Source: CAVQJU01 sp963754955 (GTDB lineage Bacteria; Acidobacteriota; Vicinamibacteria; Vicinamibacterales; CAVVIG01). From it: 64,000 bases of DNA. The notes beneath the pieces were generated by a model. That model was not told where the DNA came from. It saw only the letters and a program-made list of their open reading frames with translations, and did not search any database. The DNA is taken from assembly GCA_963754955.1 (NCBI GenBank), contig CAVWHY010000009.1, forward strand, positions 186,001 to 250,000, written 5' to 3'. Made by a program: the position numbers and the translations under genes. Positions 18,515-27,356 of this stretch are shown one piece after another; the stretch's first letter is position 1; each line of letters opens with the position of its first letter.

Positions 18515-20036
18515 GGTTCGACCGCGAAGCTGGCAAACTGCCAGAGGTCCGTCTTCGCTCGACGGCGGGCGTGCCCCACTTCGCGAACAGCTGCGATCGG
18601 CTCTCGAGCGGCGTCCAGGCCGATCGCACCGACGGACACGGTCCCAGGTAGGGACCGGCGACGTCGAGAATCTCCTTGTGCGGCAGCTCGTCGGGCACGA
18701 GGATGCCCTTGCTCGGGTTGCCGATCATGTAGACCAGGCCGCCCAGCACGCGCGGCGGCCACCTGCAGCGTCGTCGCGTTCTGGCCCGGCACGAGCTGCC
18801 GCGCTTCGTGGATGTCCAGCTGCGAGCCCGTCCACCAGGTCGTGAGGCCGTGGCCCATCAGCAGCACGCCGAGCTCGTCGATGCCGCTCGTGATCTCGTC
18901 GGACATGATCCGCAGCTTCGGCTGCAGCTGGAAGTTGCGCATCGTCAGCTCGTAGAGACTGAGGATCGCGTTGTCGCAGGGCATGTAGGCGTAGTGCACG
19001 GTGGGACGATAGACCGCGCGCCGCCCTTCGATCGTGTCTTCCCAGACGGTCAGGTGGTCGCTGATGGTGAAGGACTCGGCGTGGCGGACCACCATCCCGA
19101 TGATCGGCCCGCCGGCGGGGACCCAGGAGTGCACGAACGTTCGAATGCCCGGCTGGGCCAGAAAGATCTGGTTGCCGGGACCGCCGATCGGCGTGTGCGC
19201 GTTCCTCGGGAGCCGGCGCTCGTGCGTCCCCCATCCGAGTTCGGCGGGCGCCGTGCCTTCCTCGTAGAAGCCCTCGATCGACCACGTGTTCACGAACTCG
19301 TTGATGGCCTTCGGCCGCGAGGACACCTGCGTGTCGCGTTCGGCGATGTGGATGACCTTGGTGCCGGTCGCCTGGCTGAGCCGCGCAAACGATCCTTCGG
19401 CCTCGCTCTCGGCGGCGGCGATCAGCTTCTCGAACGCCGCCCTGTTCGACGCCGGTGGCCGCCGGCAGCCCGCCTTCGAGCATCGTCGGTGGCGATTTCG
19501 AGCAGCGCCCGCTTCGTGAAGTGGCTCACGAGCCCGGGGTTGGCGCCGTGGTCGATGATGGCGGTCGCGGCTTGGCTTGCCGCCGCGAATTGAGCCGATC
19601 CTTCAGCAGCCGGATCCGCATCTGCCGGGAATACAGGCTGCGTTCGTAGGGCGACTTGTTCTCGATGTCGCCGTACGGATCCCATTCCTCGAGCGACGTG
19701 TTGATGTAGTGGACGTCGTGCTCGCCGCACCACGTCAGCATGTCGAAGCGTCTCGACGTTCCACGACAGATCGACGATGACGTCGCCCGGGCCGACGAGC
19801 TCGCCGAGCATCGACGCGTAGTTGTCCTGCGTCAGCCGCGCCCGCTTGAAGACCACTCCCGCCTGCAGCGAGTCCGCGATCTTCGGGCGCACATCCTCGA
19901 AGTCCATCACCGTGATGCGATCGGCCGGCATGTCGATGTGCCGGCGCACGAGCGGCAGCGTGCACTGGCCCACCGATCCGCAGCCGAGCATCAGGATGCG
20001 TCCGCCGAAAGGAGTTCGCTTCGCGAGTGACGTCAT
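18511..20036 (-). CDS. Homospermidine synthase, first copy (frameshifts)
   Basis: About 507-residue paralogue of the gene at 15721-17197, first in the operon. Rossmann start GGRILMLGCGSVGQCTLPLVRRHIDMPADRITVMDFED, then HIAERDTQVSSRPKAINEFVNTWSIEGF, APAELGWGTHERRLP, YRPTVHYAYMPCDNAILSLYEL, DELGVLLMGHG and PGQNATTLQVA, ending DLWQFASFAVEP; the C-terminus matches the DPWQFRN ending of characterised homospermidine synthases. Catalytic Glu and Trp positions are retained. Frame breaks near 19748, 19580, 19487, 19455, 18752 and 18565. A GAGG ribosome-binding site precedes the ATG, and a TATACA -10 candidate lies at 20075-20070 on the minus strand. Confidence 0.9.
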
Positions 20037-20566
20037 GTCGGGTGCTACCTCACCGCCAGCTGTCAGCGTTGTATACGGTCACGAGTTCCGGTCGTGGCAC
20101 AGAAGGCGGATTGTAACAAGTCTGACAGGGCGCGTAAAACCCCGCGGCGCGGAAAACGCCGGCGCACGTCTGAAGGCGGGAGTAACGGACGTGTGTGGCG
20201 ACGCGAATCAGTCGGTCCGCTCGCCCGCGGAGGGCGCGACCCTGATTTCCTGAGTCACCGACGCGGAGCGGCGTCCGTTCTCATCCCGGAGCATGGCCTG
20301 CGCGGTCTCGCGGCTCCGGTAGCAGGCGCCGGAATCGGCCGTGTCGTTGAGGCCGCGGTTGTCGGCGCGGGCTCGACGCCCACACGCTCGCGGATGGTCG
20401 CCGGCGCCATCGATTCGAGGGGGTCACGACATCATGAGCCCGCCAGGGTTTGCCCACGCCTCGCCCGCGGAAACAAATCGTAAGACGTGACTCTGCGGGT
20501 GAAAAGGTGCTTACATTTGACGCTATCCGGATCGGCCCTGGCGGGCCTTATGGGAAACTGAACTCC
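20037..20566. other. 530-base noncoding stretch; upstream region of the polyamine operon
   Basis: No convincing coding frame. Next to the operon it holds a ribosome-binding site (GAGG), a minus-strand -10 candidate TATACA (20070-20075) and an inverted repeat CACGA-7-TCGTG at 20080-20096, positioned where a -35 or operator would lie. The rest (20100-20500) is GC-rich with nothing I can assign. Confidence 0.5.
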
Positions 20567-20908
20567 ATGATCGCAATCATGTGGCAATTCGAAGTGAAGA
20601 AGGGACGAGAAGCCGACTTCGAGGAGATGTATGGCGTCGAGGGAGACTGGACGGCCATCAATCGCCAGACGCGGTCCTATCTCGGCAGTTCCTTTCTTCG
20701 TGATCAGAATCTCGCATCGCGCTACGTCCTCATCGAATACTGGAGCGAGATGCTCGTGTACGAACAGCGCCGGTCGTATCGCTCGTCCGCTCAGGCGGCG
20801 TTCGACATCCGCCGCTCCACCATCGTCGAAAAAGTCGAACCGCTCGGCGTGTTCACGGCGCTCGACGTCCCCGATCGCACGGGCCCCACGTGGTCGCATC
20901 GCGGGTGA
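20567..20908 (+). CDS. Small antibiotic-biosynthesis-monooxygenase-like protein
   Basis: 113 residues. The start MIAIMWQFEVKKGREADFEEMYGVEGDW and later DQNLASRYVLIEYWSEMLVYEQRRSYR fit the ferredoxin-like ABM/DUF4286-type fold that is often found in small quinol monooxygenases or structural subunits. Only fold-level similarity can be claimed. Cytoplasmic; no neighbour on the same strand, so its context gives no functional clue. Confidence 0.7.
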   Translation: MIAIMWQFEVKKGREADFEEMYGVEGDWTAINRQTRSYLGSSFLRDQNLASRYVLIEYWSEMLVYEQRRSYRSSAQAAFDIRRSTIVEKVEPLGVFTALDVPDRTGPTWSHRG

Positions 20909-20923
20909 CCGCCGGGAACGTGC

Positions 20924-21250
20924 CTAGAAGGCTCGGTCGAACGCGACAGTCCGGGCGAGCAGGTTGGGCTTGGCCGTACGGCTCGAGAGCGCGATCGTCC
21001 ACCACTCAGGTTCGGTGCGCGCCTGATCTGGTAATGCCGATCCGATCAGGTCTTCAATCTCGGCAAACGTCAGGACGACGCTGTTGGCAAAGCGCTCTTC
21101 CAGGTACTTGTGAAGCAGTTGATATTTGCCGGCCACCACGCGCTCTGAAGGCCGCGCGATCTGTTCGGGCGCTTCACGCGCCCGGCGTGCCGGCCATCCG
21201 CGCTGCTTCAACCAGCCCAACATACTGCCGCTACGGGCGGAACGCGGCAT
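20924..21250 (-). CDS. Small DUF7662-like protein
   Basis: 108 residues. The conserved part is KYQLLHKYLEERFANSVVLTFAEIEDLIGSALPDQARTEPEWWT, resembling the DUF7662 domain (function unknown). The upstream ~27 residues are Arg-rich and may not be translated; an internal ATG at 21223 would remove the overlap with the stop of the preceding gene. It probably forms an operon with the secreted protein at 21231-21914. Confidence 0.65.
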   Translation of the reverse strand: MPRSARSGSMLGWLKQRGWPARRAREAPEQIARPSERVVAGKYQLLHKYLEERFANSVVLTFAEIEDLIGSALPDQARTEPEWWTIALSSRTAKPNLLARTVAFDRAF

Positions 21251-21914
21251 TGTTGGTCGCTCGCGTGGCTTCGAGGGACAGGCGCGCCTCTTCGGCCGCC
21301 TTCTTCTGCTGAGCGATGGCGCGCTCAGGCGCCTCGCGCTGATCCTGGCGCACGGCCTGCGCTTCCGCCGTCCGGGCGAGCGCGTCGAGCGCCGTGGACG
21401 TCACGACTACTTGGAATCCTTCGCCGAACGACGCTCGAAAGAGCACGACCGAGTAGTCGTCGTTTCCCCACCTGGAGATCGGCATGCCGCCGTCGACGCC
21501 GATGCCGGACGCAGCCGCCTGCGAAGCTTTCGATTTGGGTTTTACCACCGGGCCGTACGCCTCGGACAGCGCGCGAATCATGTCGACGTCGGTCATGCCT
21601 CTGGTGCGCTGACGGTCGTAATCGATGACCAGCTTGAACAGCTGATCGTTGTAGAAGCTGAACGCGATTTGTTCGACCGGATCTGTTTGTGTGTCGTTCG
21701 AACCGGCGATGAAGTAAGGCTGCCGCCATTGCAGCTGCTCAATCAACGCAGGCCGCTTGTGCACGACGGTGGCATCCGACGCCGCCGCTTTGACCTGGGC
21801 CGATACCGCTGACAGGCCGCTGCCGAGCACGAAAGCGCGATAGTGGGGACGATCCTGGCTGTGCAGCGAGGCCGCGGACAGGACGAGCGCAAGGCCGACG
21901 AAGTGCTTGAACAT
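21231..21914 (-). CDS. Secreted protein of unknown function
   Basis: 227 residues with a signal peptide MFKHFVGLALVLSAASLHSQ. The mature part has a mixed alpha/beta character with IAFSFYNDQLFKLVIDYDRQRTRGMTDVDMIRALSEAYGP, then a C-terminal helix rich in Ala, Glu and Lys (AIAQQKKAAEEARLSLEA). No family recognised. The start is set at 21914 rather than the longest frame because GAGGG lies upstream and the signal peptide begins there. Confidence 0.7.
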   Translation of the reverse strand: MFKHFVGLALVLSAASLHSQDRPHYRAFVLGSGLSAVSAQVKAAASDATVVHKRPALIEQLQWRQPYFIAGSNDTQTDPVEQIAFSFYNDQLFKLVIDYDRQRTRGMTDVDMIRALSEAYGPVVKPKSKASQAAASGIGVDGGMPISRWGNDDYSVVLFRASFGEGFQVVVTSTALDALARTAEAQAVRQDQREAPERAIAQQKKAAEEARLSLEATRATNNAAFRP

Positions 21915-22005
21915 GCCCTCAACGGTATGCCGGGACCCCGGAAAGGCCTGTGCACAATTGAACAGAGCCTGGGGGGTCGCGCAAAGGTAAGGTGTCGCTT
22001 CAGCC

Positions 22006-22350
22006 ATGACAAATCGCTCGAACAGTCCTGCTCCCTGGATAGAGCTATCGGCCGCCGGCGCCGGCCTGATCGCGGTCATGTTCTTCGCGATGTGGGCCCG
22101 CGCGGCCCCACCCGTGTGCGCGCGTTTTCCGGAGACGCCGCGACGCGTGGAGTTGAGCTGGGATGTGGATCGTGAACACCTGGCGAACGACCTGGCCGCA
22201 GCGGATCGAATCGCGCGCCGGTATGCGGCTGCGTCACCGCACGCTGACGGCCGGCAGGCTCTGTTTCTCGAATGTCACGACTCGCTGCTTCAGCAGATTG
22301 CGAGCACGCACGGCGTGTCGCTGCAGCAATTGCACGACAGCGCTGAGTAA
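22006..22350 (+). CDS. Small single-pass membrane protein, unknown function
   Basis: 114 residues with one hydrophobic helix (LSAAGAGLIAVMFFAMWARA) followed by a predicted helical extracytoplasmic part (NDLAAADRIARRYAAA... LLQQIASTHGVSLQQL). Divergent from the gene at 21914. No recognised family; coding status rests on the transmembrane profile and an uninterrupted frame. Confidence 0.5.
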   Translation: MTNRSNSPAPWIELSAAGAGLIAVMFFAMWARAAPPVCARFPETPRRVELSWDVDREHLANDLAAADRIARRYAAASPHADGRQALFLECHDSLLQQIASTHGVSLQQLHDSAE

Positions 22351-22368
22351 GCCTGACGCCCGCCTTCG

Positions 22369-23370
22369 CTACAGAAAGCTGTCGTGCCAGAACACGGCGT
22401 CGGCGGCGTGCAGGGGCGGTACGATCGCCCCTGAGTTGAGCATGCGCACGCCGATGGTGGCGGGCGACGGCACCGCGGATGCGATGGTGACCTGCGGCGG
22501 CTGGAAACCCGGCGGCAGCCACGCGTGGATCGTCGGCCGCCGTTCTGCGGGCTCCCGCGCGATGAGTGCCTGCAGGAGCGCGCCGACGCGCGCGCCCGAC
22601 GGGTCGCGGTCGCCGCATTCTTCGAGTGTCCACGTGTGCCCGGCGACGCTCACGATCACGTAGGCCGCGGCGGTGATGCCTTCCTCGGCGATGAAGAAGT
22701 GCAACTGGCGCGCGTTCGCCGGTGCAAGACCCGCGAGCAGGCGCTTTGTCGTGATGACGTACTGAAGGAAGTCGACGTCGCGATCGAGATGGAGCCGCTG
22801 GGCGCCGGCGCGTACACGTCCCATTGCCACGATCGCCGCGAGGTCGCGCTCCTCGCCGCCGCGCACCGTCGTCATCGGAGCGCCGCGGCGGGATTGGGTG
22901 ACCGCGAGCGTCAGGTCGGTCAGGGGTATCGTCTCGAAGCCGCTCCGCTCGGCGCCGCCGGCGGTGTGCGAAAAGAGCACGGCCATCTCCACGCCCGCCG
23001 CCTCTGCCCCGTCGAGGATGGTCTCGATTAACGTTCGCGCATGGGCGGCGCCGTGGGGCGACGGTTCACTCCGCACCGACCCGATGCCGCAGACGCCAAT
23101 CGGCCGTCCATCGAACACGCCGGCCAACTGGTACCGCTCCGCGCTGGCAAGAATGGTCTCGCCTGCGATCAGCGCGCACGTGCTCTGGCAACGGCTCGCC
23201 CAGGCCGTCTTCATCTGGGCCGCGTGAAACCTGCCGAACGCCTGCCGATTCAGTCCCTCGCCCGACGCCCGCCAGCGTGCATCGAGGACACGATCGAGAA
23301 CCGCGCCCCGGGCGAGGATCGTCTGCGCAAGCGGCCCGCCACTCACCTTCATGTCCGCATGGCGCGGCAA
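22369..23370 (-). CDS. GNAT-family N-acetyltransferase
   Basis: 333 residues. Segments SAERYQLAGVFDGRPIGVCGIGSVRSEPSPHGAAHARTLIETILDGAEAAGVEMAVLF resemble a GNAT acetyl-CoA-binding core (HGAAHARTLI in place of Q/RxxGxG/A), and a second C-terminal GNAT-like half is plausible (TTVRGGEERDLAAIVAM). Substrate unknown. It starts 7 bases after the stop of the 52-residue membrane protein gene, so the two are likely one transcript. Confidence 0.75.
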   Translation of the reverse strand: MPRHADMKVSGGPLAQTILARGAVLDRVLDARWRASGEGLNRQAFGRFHAAQMKTAWASRCQSTCALIAGETILASAERYQLAGVFDGRPIGVCGIGSVRSEPSPHGAAHARTLIETILDGAEAAGVEMAVLFSHTAGGAERSGFETIPLTDLTLAVTQSRRGAPMTTVRGGEERDLAAIVAMGRVRAGAQRLHLDRDVDFLQYVITTKRLLAGLAPANARQLHFFIAEEGITAAAYVIVSVAGHTWTLEECGDRDPSGARVGALLQALIAREPAERRPTIHAWLPPGFQPPQVTIASAVPSPATIGVRMLNSGAIVPPLHAADAVFWHDSFL

Positions 23371-23377
23371 CGATTGT

Positions 23378-23536
23378 TCAGCGGCGCGGATCCTGGTTGG
23401 TACCGAGCCGGTGCTCGGTTATCCACTGATGGCTGACTGCGCCCATGTCCGCAGACCGATCGGCTCGCGCCCGGAAGGTCAGGATACTTGCGGCAGCGGC
23501 GACAGCCAGGCCAGCGACAATCCATATGGCAGTCAT
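23378..23536 (-). CDS. 52-residue membrane protein
   Basis: MTAIWIVAGLAVAAAASILTF forms one transmembrane helix, followed by RARADRSADMGAVSHQWITEHR. The ATG at 23536 is preceded by GGAG at a suitable distance. No function known; it lies immediately upstream of the GNAT gene. Confidence 0.6.
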   Translation of the reverse strand: MTAIWIVAGLAVAAAASILTFRARADRSADMGAVSHQWITEHRLGTNQDPRR

Positions 23537-23682
23537 GTGCGATCTCCTCGATCGATCCAAGAGGCCCAACAGGAACGGCCGGTCCGCTTGCCTGAAATTC
23601 AGAGGTGAGTCGCGACGAGAGACTCGAACGCCGGCGGGCTCAGTGTCGAGTGGTACCAGCCACTGTACTCGATTTCTCGAAT

Positions 23683-24345
23683 CTAATCGTGCAGCACGAC
23701 GGTGAGCAGCGAGTTGTTCACCTTGAGCCCGTCCTTGTAGTCGATGAAGCCCAGGCGCTGGAACTTCTTCATGAAGAAATTCACGCGCGATCGCGTCGTG
23801 CCGACCATCTCCGCCAGCGTCGCCTGCGAAATGGGCGGCACGGCCCGAACGGGCTTGTCGTGCTTGCCGTACCGCGCCAGCAGCAGCAGTGTCCGCGCGA
23901 GCCGTTTCTCGCTCGAATTGAACAGCTGATCAATCAGGTCTTCCTCAATCCGGATGTTGCGCGCGAGCATATGCGCGATGAACCGATCCGACAGCGCATG
24001 CTTGGCGTGAAGCAGCCGCACCATCCGCTGCTTGTCGATGAGCAGGATGCTGCTCGGCGATGTCGCCGTCGCCGTCCCCATGCGGACCGGCTGGCCCGCC
24101 AGGCAGCCTTCCCCGAAGAACTCTCCCGCGCGAAGCATCGCCACGACGGCCTCCCGGCCGCCCTTGGACTGCACCGAGAGCTTCACGTTCCCGTTCTGGA
24201 TGTAGAGAACGTGGTCGCAAGGGTCGCCCTGGGTGAATACGATCTGGCCCGGCGTGTACGCGACGACCTTCCTCGCTACCCCCGCTGAGTCGAGGAAGTT
24301 CTGCACGTCGAATTTGGCGTGCCGTTTCGCTCTCATCGTCTCCAA
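23683..24345 (-). CDS. Crp/Fnr-family transcriptional regulator
   Basis: 220 residues: cyclic-nucleotide-binding fold at about 25-140 (YTPGQIVFTQGDPCDHVLYIQNGNVKLSV, AGEFFGEGCLAGQP) and a C-terminal winged helix (ISQATLAEMVGTTRSRVNFFMKKFQRLGFIDYKDG). The FGEGCLAGQ motif resembles the phosphate-binding cassette but lacks the canonical RxAT, so the ligand is uncertain. No Fnr-type cysteine cluster. The ribosome-binding site is GGAG. Confidence 0.88.
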   Translation of the reverse strand: METMRAKRHAKFDVQNFLDSAGVARKVVAYTPGQIVFTQGDPCDHVLYIQNGNVKLSVQSKGGREAVVAMLRAGEFFGEGCLAGQPVRMGTATATSPSSILLIDKQRMVRLLHAKHALSDRFIAHMLARNIRIEEDLIDQLFNSSEKRLARTLLLLARYGKHDKPVRAVPPISQATLAEMVGTTRSRVNFFMKKFQRLGFIDYKDGLKVNNSLLTVVLHD

Positions 24346-24517
24346 TCCAACCAGGAATGTCAGCCCGCGGGCTCAGCCGGCTGCGGCCATCCACGCCTCT
24401 GACATCAAGCCCGCACCAAGCCTCAACCGTTGGCACTCCGACTGAGGCATATCCCGAGTGTCAGTTACCCGCGTCGCTGCGTCGGAAACGGACAGACGAT
24501 GACTGCGGGCGGGAGAT

Positions 24518-24946
24518 ATGTGTACGGAGCGAATGGCTGCACCTCTCCGGCGACTGTCGCCTGACCGCCCGCTCGTCGTCCTGGCCGTCGACGACGAAAA
24601 GACGCGCGCAGCCTACGCCTACGGGCTGTCCGCCACAGGATTCGATGTGACCACCACCGGCGATACCGCGACGTGGCGCTCGCGAGGCGGCGGCCGGCCG
24701 AGCATCATTGTCGCGGGGGTTTCCGAGGAGACGCGCGACGGCTGGATGCCCGTGCAGAGATTCAAGCGTGATCCCGGGATGCGGGACGTGCCGATCGTTG
24801 CCGTCGCCGCCGAGGTCGGGGCCGCGACGCGCGATCGCGCCCGGCGCGAAGGCTGCGCCGCGGTGTGCCTGAACACCTGCTCCGCGGACGTGCTCGCGTC
24901 GGGCCTTCGAGCTGTGCTCGACCACACCACTCCTTCGGCGCGTTGA
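24518..24946 (+). CDS. Degenerate response-regulator receiver domain, stand-alone
   Basis: 142 residues with receiver-like layout: LVVLAVDDEKTRAAYAYGLSATGFDVTTTGD at the start and VPIVAVAAEVGAATRDRARREGCAAV at the end. The acidic pair DD is kept, but the phospho-acceptor strand reads PSIIVAGVSEETRDGW with no Asp at the expected place, and the conserved Lys is replaced (CLN). It is therefore probably a phosphorylation-independent pseudo-receiver. Start could also be the ATG at 24533. Divergent from the Crp/Fnr gene. Confidence 0.65.
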   Translation: MCTERMAAPLRRLSPDRPLVVLAVDDEKTRAAYAYGLSATGFDVTTTGDTATWRSRGGGRPSIIVAGVSEETRDGWMPVQRFKRDPGMRDVPIVAVAAEVGAATRDRARREGCAAVCLNTCSADVLASGLRAVLDHTTPSAR

Positions 24947-24964
24947 CGGTCGGTTCCCTGCCGG

Positions 24965-26482
24965 TTACGAGCGCTCGCCCGGAACCGCCAGGTCGGGCAT
25001 CGGCCGCCCCATGAAATGGCGTTGACAAATCGTCCCGAGCCATCGGGCCCACTGCGCCGATCGCTGCTGGCGCGCGCTGTCGGTCGCCATGCCCGTGTTC
25101 GCGTACATCTGCCGGTACATCTTCGAGACCAGCATGAAGGCCAGGCGCGCGCGCATCGATTCCACCACGCGCGACCGGGCCCAGACGCGGCGCCAGCTGT
25201 AGAACCGATCCCACGCGCGCTGCGTGCCAATCCGGATGTCCTCGAGCGACATCGTCGGGTGAGCCGCATAGACCTTCGGCCGGCGATCTTCGGGAATGAG
25301 CCAGTGCTGCGTCACGGGCACGCCGTCGACGTTGGTGCCCCGCCGGTTCTCTTCGGCGGCCCATTTCTCGAAATCCACGGTGCCGGGGAACGGCGTCAAC
25401 AGCACGAACTGCGCGAACGTCAGATCGGCCTGCTCCGCGAGCGCGACAGTCGTGTCGAAGGTGTCTTTCGCGTCACTCGGCAGCCCGAAGATGAACGAGC
25501 CGAGGATGTACACGCCGTGCCGCCGGAACTCGCGAAGCCGCGCGACGAGATCCTCGCCCGACAGGTTGAAGCCCTTGTAGACGTCCTTGAGTCCATCGCG
25601 GGTGACCGACTCGACGCCGACGAGCGCTCCGAGAATCCTGGCCCGTTTCATCGCGTCGAGAAACGCGGCGTCCTCGGCGGCCTCCATGGTGATCTGCGTG
25701 TAGAACACGAGATCGTCCGGCAACTCGGCCAGCCGGGCCATCAGCTCGAAACGCTCCTCGCGCAGGGCCTCGAGTTCGCGCAGCCGTGACGTGTCCGCGC
25801 GCCGCCGCGCCTGGCCGAGATCGTCGAACGTCACCGGATAGAAGTTGTCGTCCGCCAGGACGATGAAGCGAAATCCCAGACGCCGCAGCTCGACGACCTC
25901 GCGGACGATGCGATCGGCGGCGCGCTGCCGGGGCTCCTGGCCGTCGGTCCGCCAGACCGAGCAGAACGAGCAGTGCTTCGGGCATCCGCGCACGGTCTGC
26001 ACCGAACCGAACATGTACCGGCGGGCCGGCAGGAGGTCCCACCGCGCCGACACGAACTGATCGCCGTCGATGCGGCCGCCCTCGTACACGGGCAGCTGGC
26101 ACCCGGCGAGGCAGTCGGCAACGACACGCGGCCAGATCAGGTCGCCGTCGCCCCGGACGACGGCGTGCGCGCCGCCGCGCGACAGGACTTCGTCGGGAAA
26201 GAGCGTGGCGTGAATGCCCCCGAACACGGCGTACGCGCCGCGCCGGCGGACCTCACAACCAATTTCGTATCCGCGCCGCGCATTGCCGGTGTGGATGCCG
26301 ATGCCCACGACGTCGCCGGCTTCGATGGTGCCGAAGTCCAGGGGATCGAGGGTTTCGTCGACGACCCGGGGTGTGCCCCAGGTCGTACCGGTCGCGGCAG
26401 CCAGCACGAAGAGCCATCGCGGCGTGATCACGGCGACGCCGAATGATTGCGCGCTCGGGTTCACGAGATGAATTCGAGGCAT
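24965..26482 (-). CDS. B12-binding-domain radical SAM protein
   Basis: 505 residues. The N-terminal cobalamin-binding-like Rossmann domain (about 1-140) is followed by the radical SAM core with the 4Fe-4S motif GCPKHCSFC (about residue 163), and a C-terminal helical extension. GGIHATLFPDE and GSFIFGLPSDAKDTFDTTV are typical of class B radical SAM proteins of the hopanoid/methyltransferase type. The substrate cannot be named. It lies 22 bases behind the second Crp/Fnr gene on the same strand, so it may be in that regulator's operon. Confidence 0.9.
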   Translation of the reverse strand: MPRIHLVNPSAQSFGVAVITPRWLFVLAAATGTTWGTPRVVDETLDPLDFGTIEAGDVVGIGIHTGNARRGYEIGCEVRRRGAYAVFGGIHATLFPDEVLSRGGAHAVVRGDGDLIWPRVVADCLAGCQLPVYEGGRIDGDQFVSARWDLLPARRYMFGSVQTVRGCPKHCSFCSVWRTDGQEPRQRAADRIVREVVELRRLGFRFIVLADDNFYPVTFDDLGQARRRADTSRLRELEALREERFELMARLAELPDDLVFYTQITMEAAEDAAFLDAMKRARILGALVGVESVTRDGLKDVYKGFNLSGEDLVARLREFRRHGVYILGSFIFGLPSDAKDTFDTTVALAEQADLTFAQFVLLTPFPGTVDFEKWAAEENRRGTNVDGVPVTQHWLIPEDRRPKVYAAHPTMSLEDIRIGTQRAWDRFYSWRRVWARSRVVESMRARLAFMLVSKMYRQMYANTGMATDSARQQRSAQWARWLGTICQRHFMGRPMPDLAVPGERS

Positions 26483-26504
26483 GGACCCTCTCGATTAACG
26501 CAGA

Positions 26505-27248
26505 CTAGTTTCGAACGCCGGCTGTCACGTTGCTCAACATGTTCGTGGCGGCGCGATAGCATTCGCAGGACGCCGCTTCGAGTTTCCCGCCGTCGAGAAT
26601 GGTGACGTGCCCGCGGTGATAGGTGATGAGGCCGGCGCGCTGCAGCGTGCCGGCGACGACGGTAACGGTCGGGCGTGTGGCGCCGAGCATCATGGCGACG
26701 AACTCCTGCGTGAGCGGAAAGTTGTCGTCGTCCATCCGGTCGCGCGCCATCAGGAGCCAGCGCGCCAGCCGCTGCTCGACCGAGTGAACCGCGTTGCACG
26801 CGGTCGATTGCATGACGAATCCGACGAAGGCCTGCGCGAAACGCATCAGCAGGACGTAGAACGGTCCGCGGCGGTCCATTTCTTCGCGAAACGCGGCGGC
26901 CGTCATTCGATAGCAGGTGTCGCCCTCGCCCTGCACCATGGACGTCGAGAAGGGCGTGGTGCCATCGAACACCAGAGAGGCGCCGATCATCCCCTCGTTG
27001 CCGATCGTGGCGACCTCCACCATGTTGCCGTCCTGGAGCACGGTCAGGATCGAGCAGAATCCATTGCCCGGGAAGTACACATGGCGAATCGGTTCACCGG
27101 GCTTGTGCAGCACGGTCTTGAGTTTGAGAGAAACGACTTCGAGGAGGATGGCGATGCGCTTGTAGTCGGCGGGGGGAAGCGCCGCGAGCAGACGGTTCTC
27201 GATCGGCGGCGGACGGTTTCGTGTGTTGGGCAGCGGCCTCTTGGCCAT
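26505..27248 (-). CDS. Crp/Fnr-family transcriptional regulator, second copy
   Basis: 247 residues; cyclic-nucleotide-binding-like fold (KPGEPIRHVYFPGNGFCSILTVLQDGNMVEVATIGNEGMIGA) and helical C-terminal HTH (FPLTQEFVAMMLGATRPTVTVVAGTLQRAGLI). The pattern HVYFPGNGF...EVATIGNEGMIG is characteristic of a Crp/Fnr subgroup without known ligand. The ATG at 27248 has AAGGGG upstream. Probable operon with the radical SAM gene. Confidence 0.88.
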   Translation of the reverse strand: MAKRPLPNTRNRPPPIENRLLAALPPADYKRIAILLEVVSLKLKTVLHKPGEPIRHVYFPGNGFCSILTVLQDGNMVEVATIGNEGMIGASLVFDGTTPFSTSMVQGEGDTCYRMTAAAFREEMDRRGPFYVLLMRFAQAFVGFVMQSTACNAVHSVEQRLARWLLMARDRMDDDNFPLTQEFVAMMLGATRPTVTVVAGTLQRAGLITYHRGHVTILDGGKLEAASCECYRAATNMLSNVTAGVRN

Positions 27249-27356
27249 GTGACAACCCCTTCTCCGCACCAGGCGGCCGGTATAAGAGGCTGTCGCGGAC
27301 CAGGCACTTCCCACGTCAGGGCAAGGCAGGCGGTAGTCCCTCCGGGTGGAAGGATA

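Noticed and set aside
14583..20036. Programmed +1 frameshifting as in antizyme genes, because the operon makes polyamines
   Set aside because: More than twenty shifts in four genes, with no recurrent slippery sequence, and the same pattern in unrelated lon and receptor genes. Sequence error is far more likely.
23605..23690. tRNA-like stretch with inverted segments near 23640-23680
   Set aside because: No T-arm consensus (GTTCGAnTC), no CCA-proximal acceptor pairing and no anticodon arm could be drawn.
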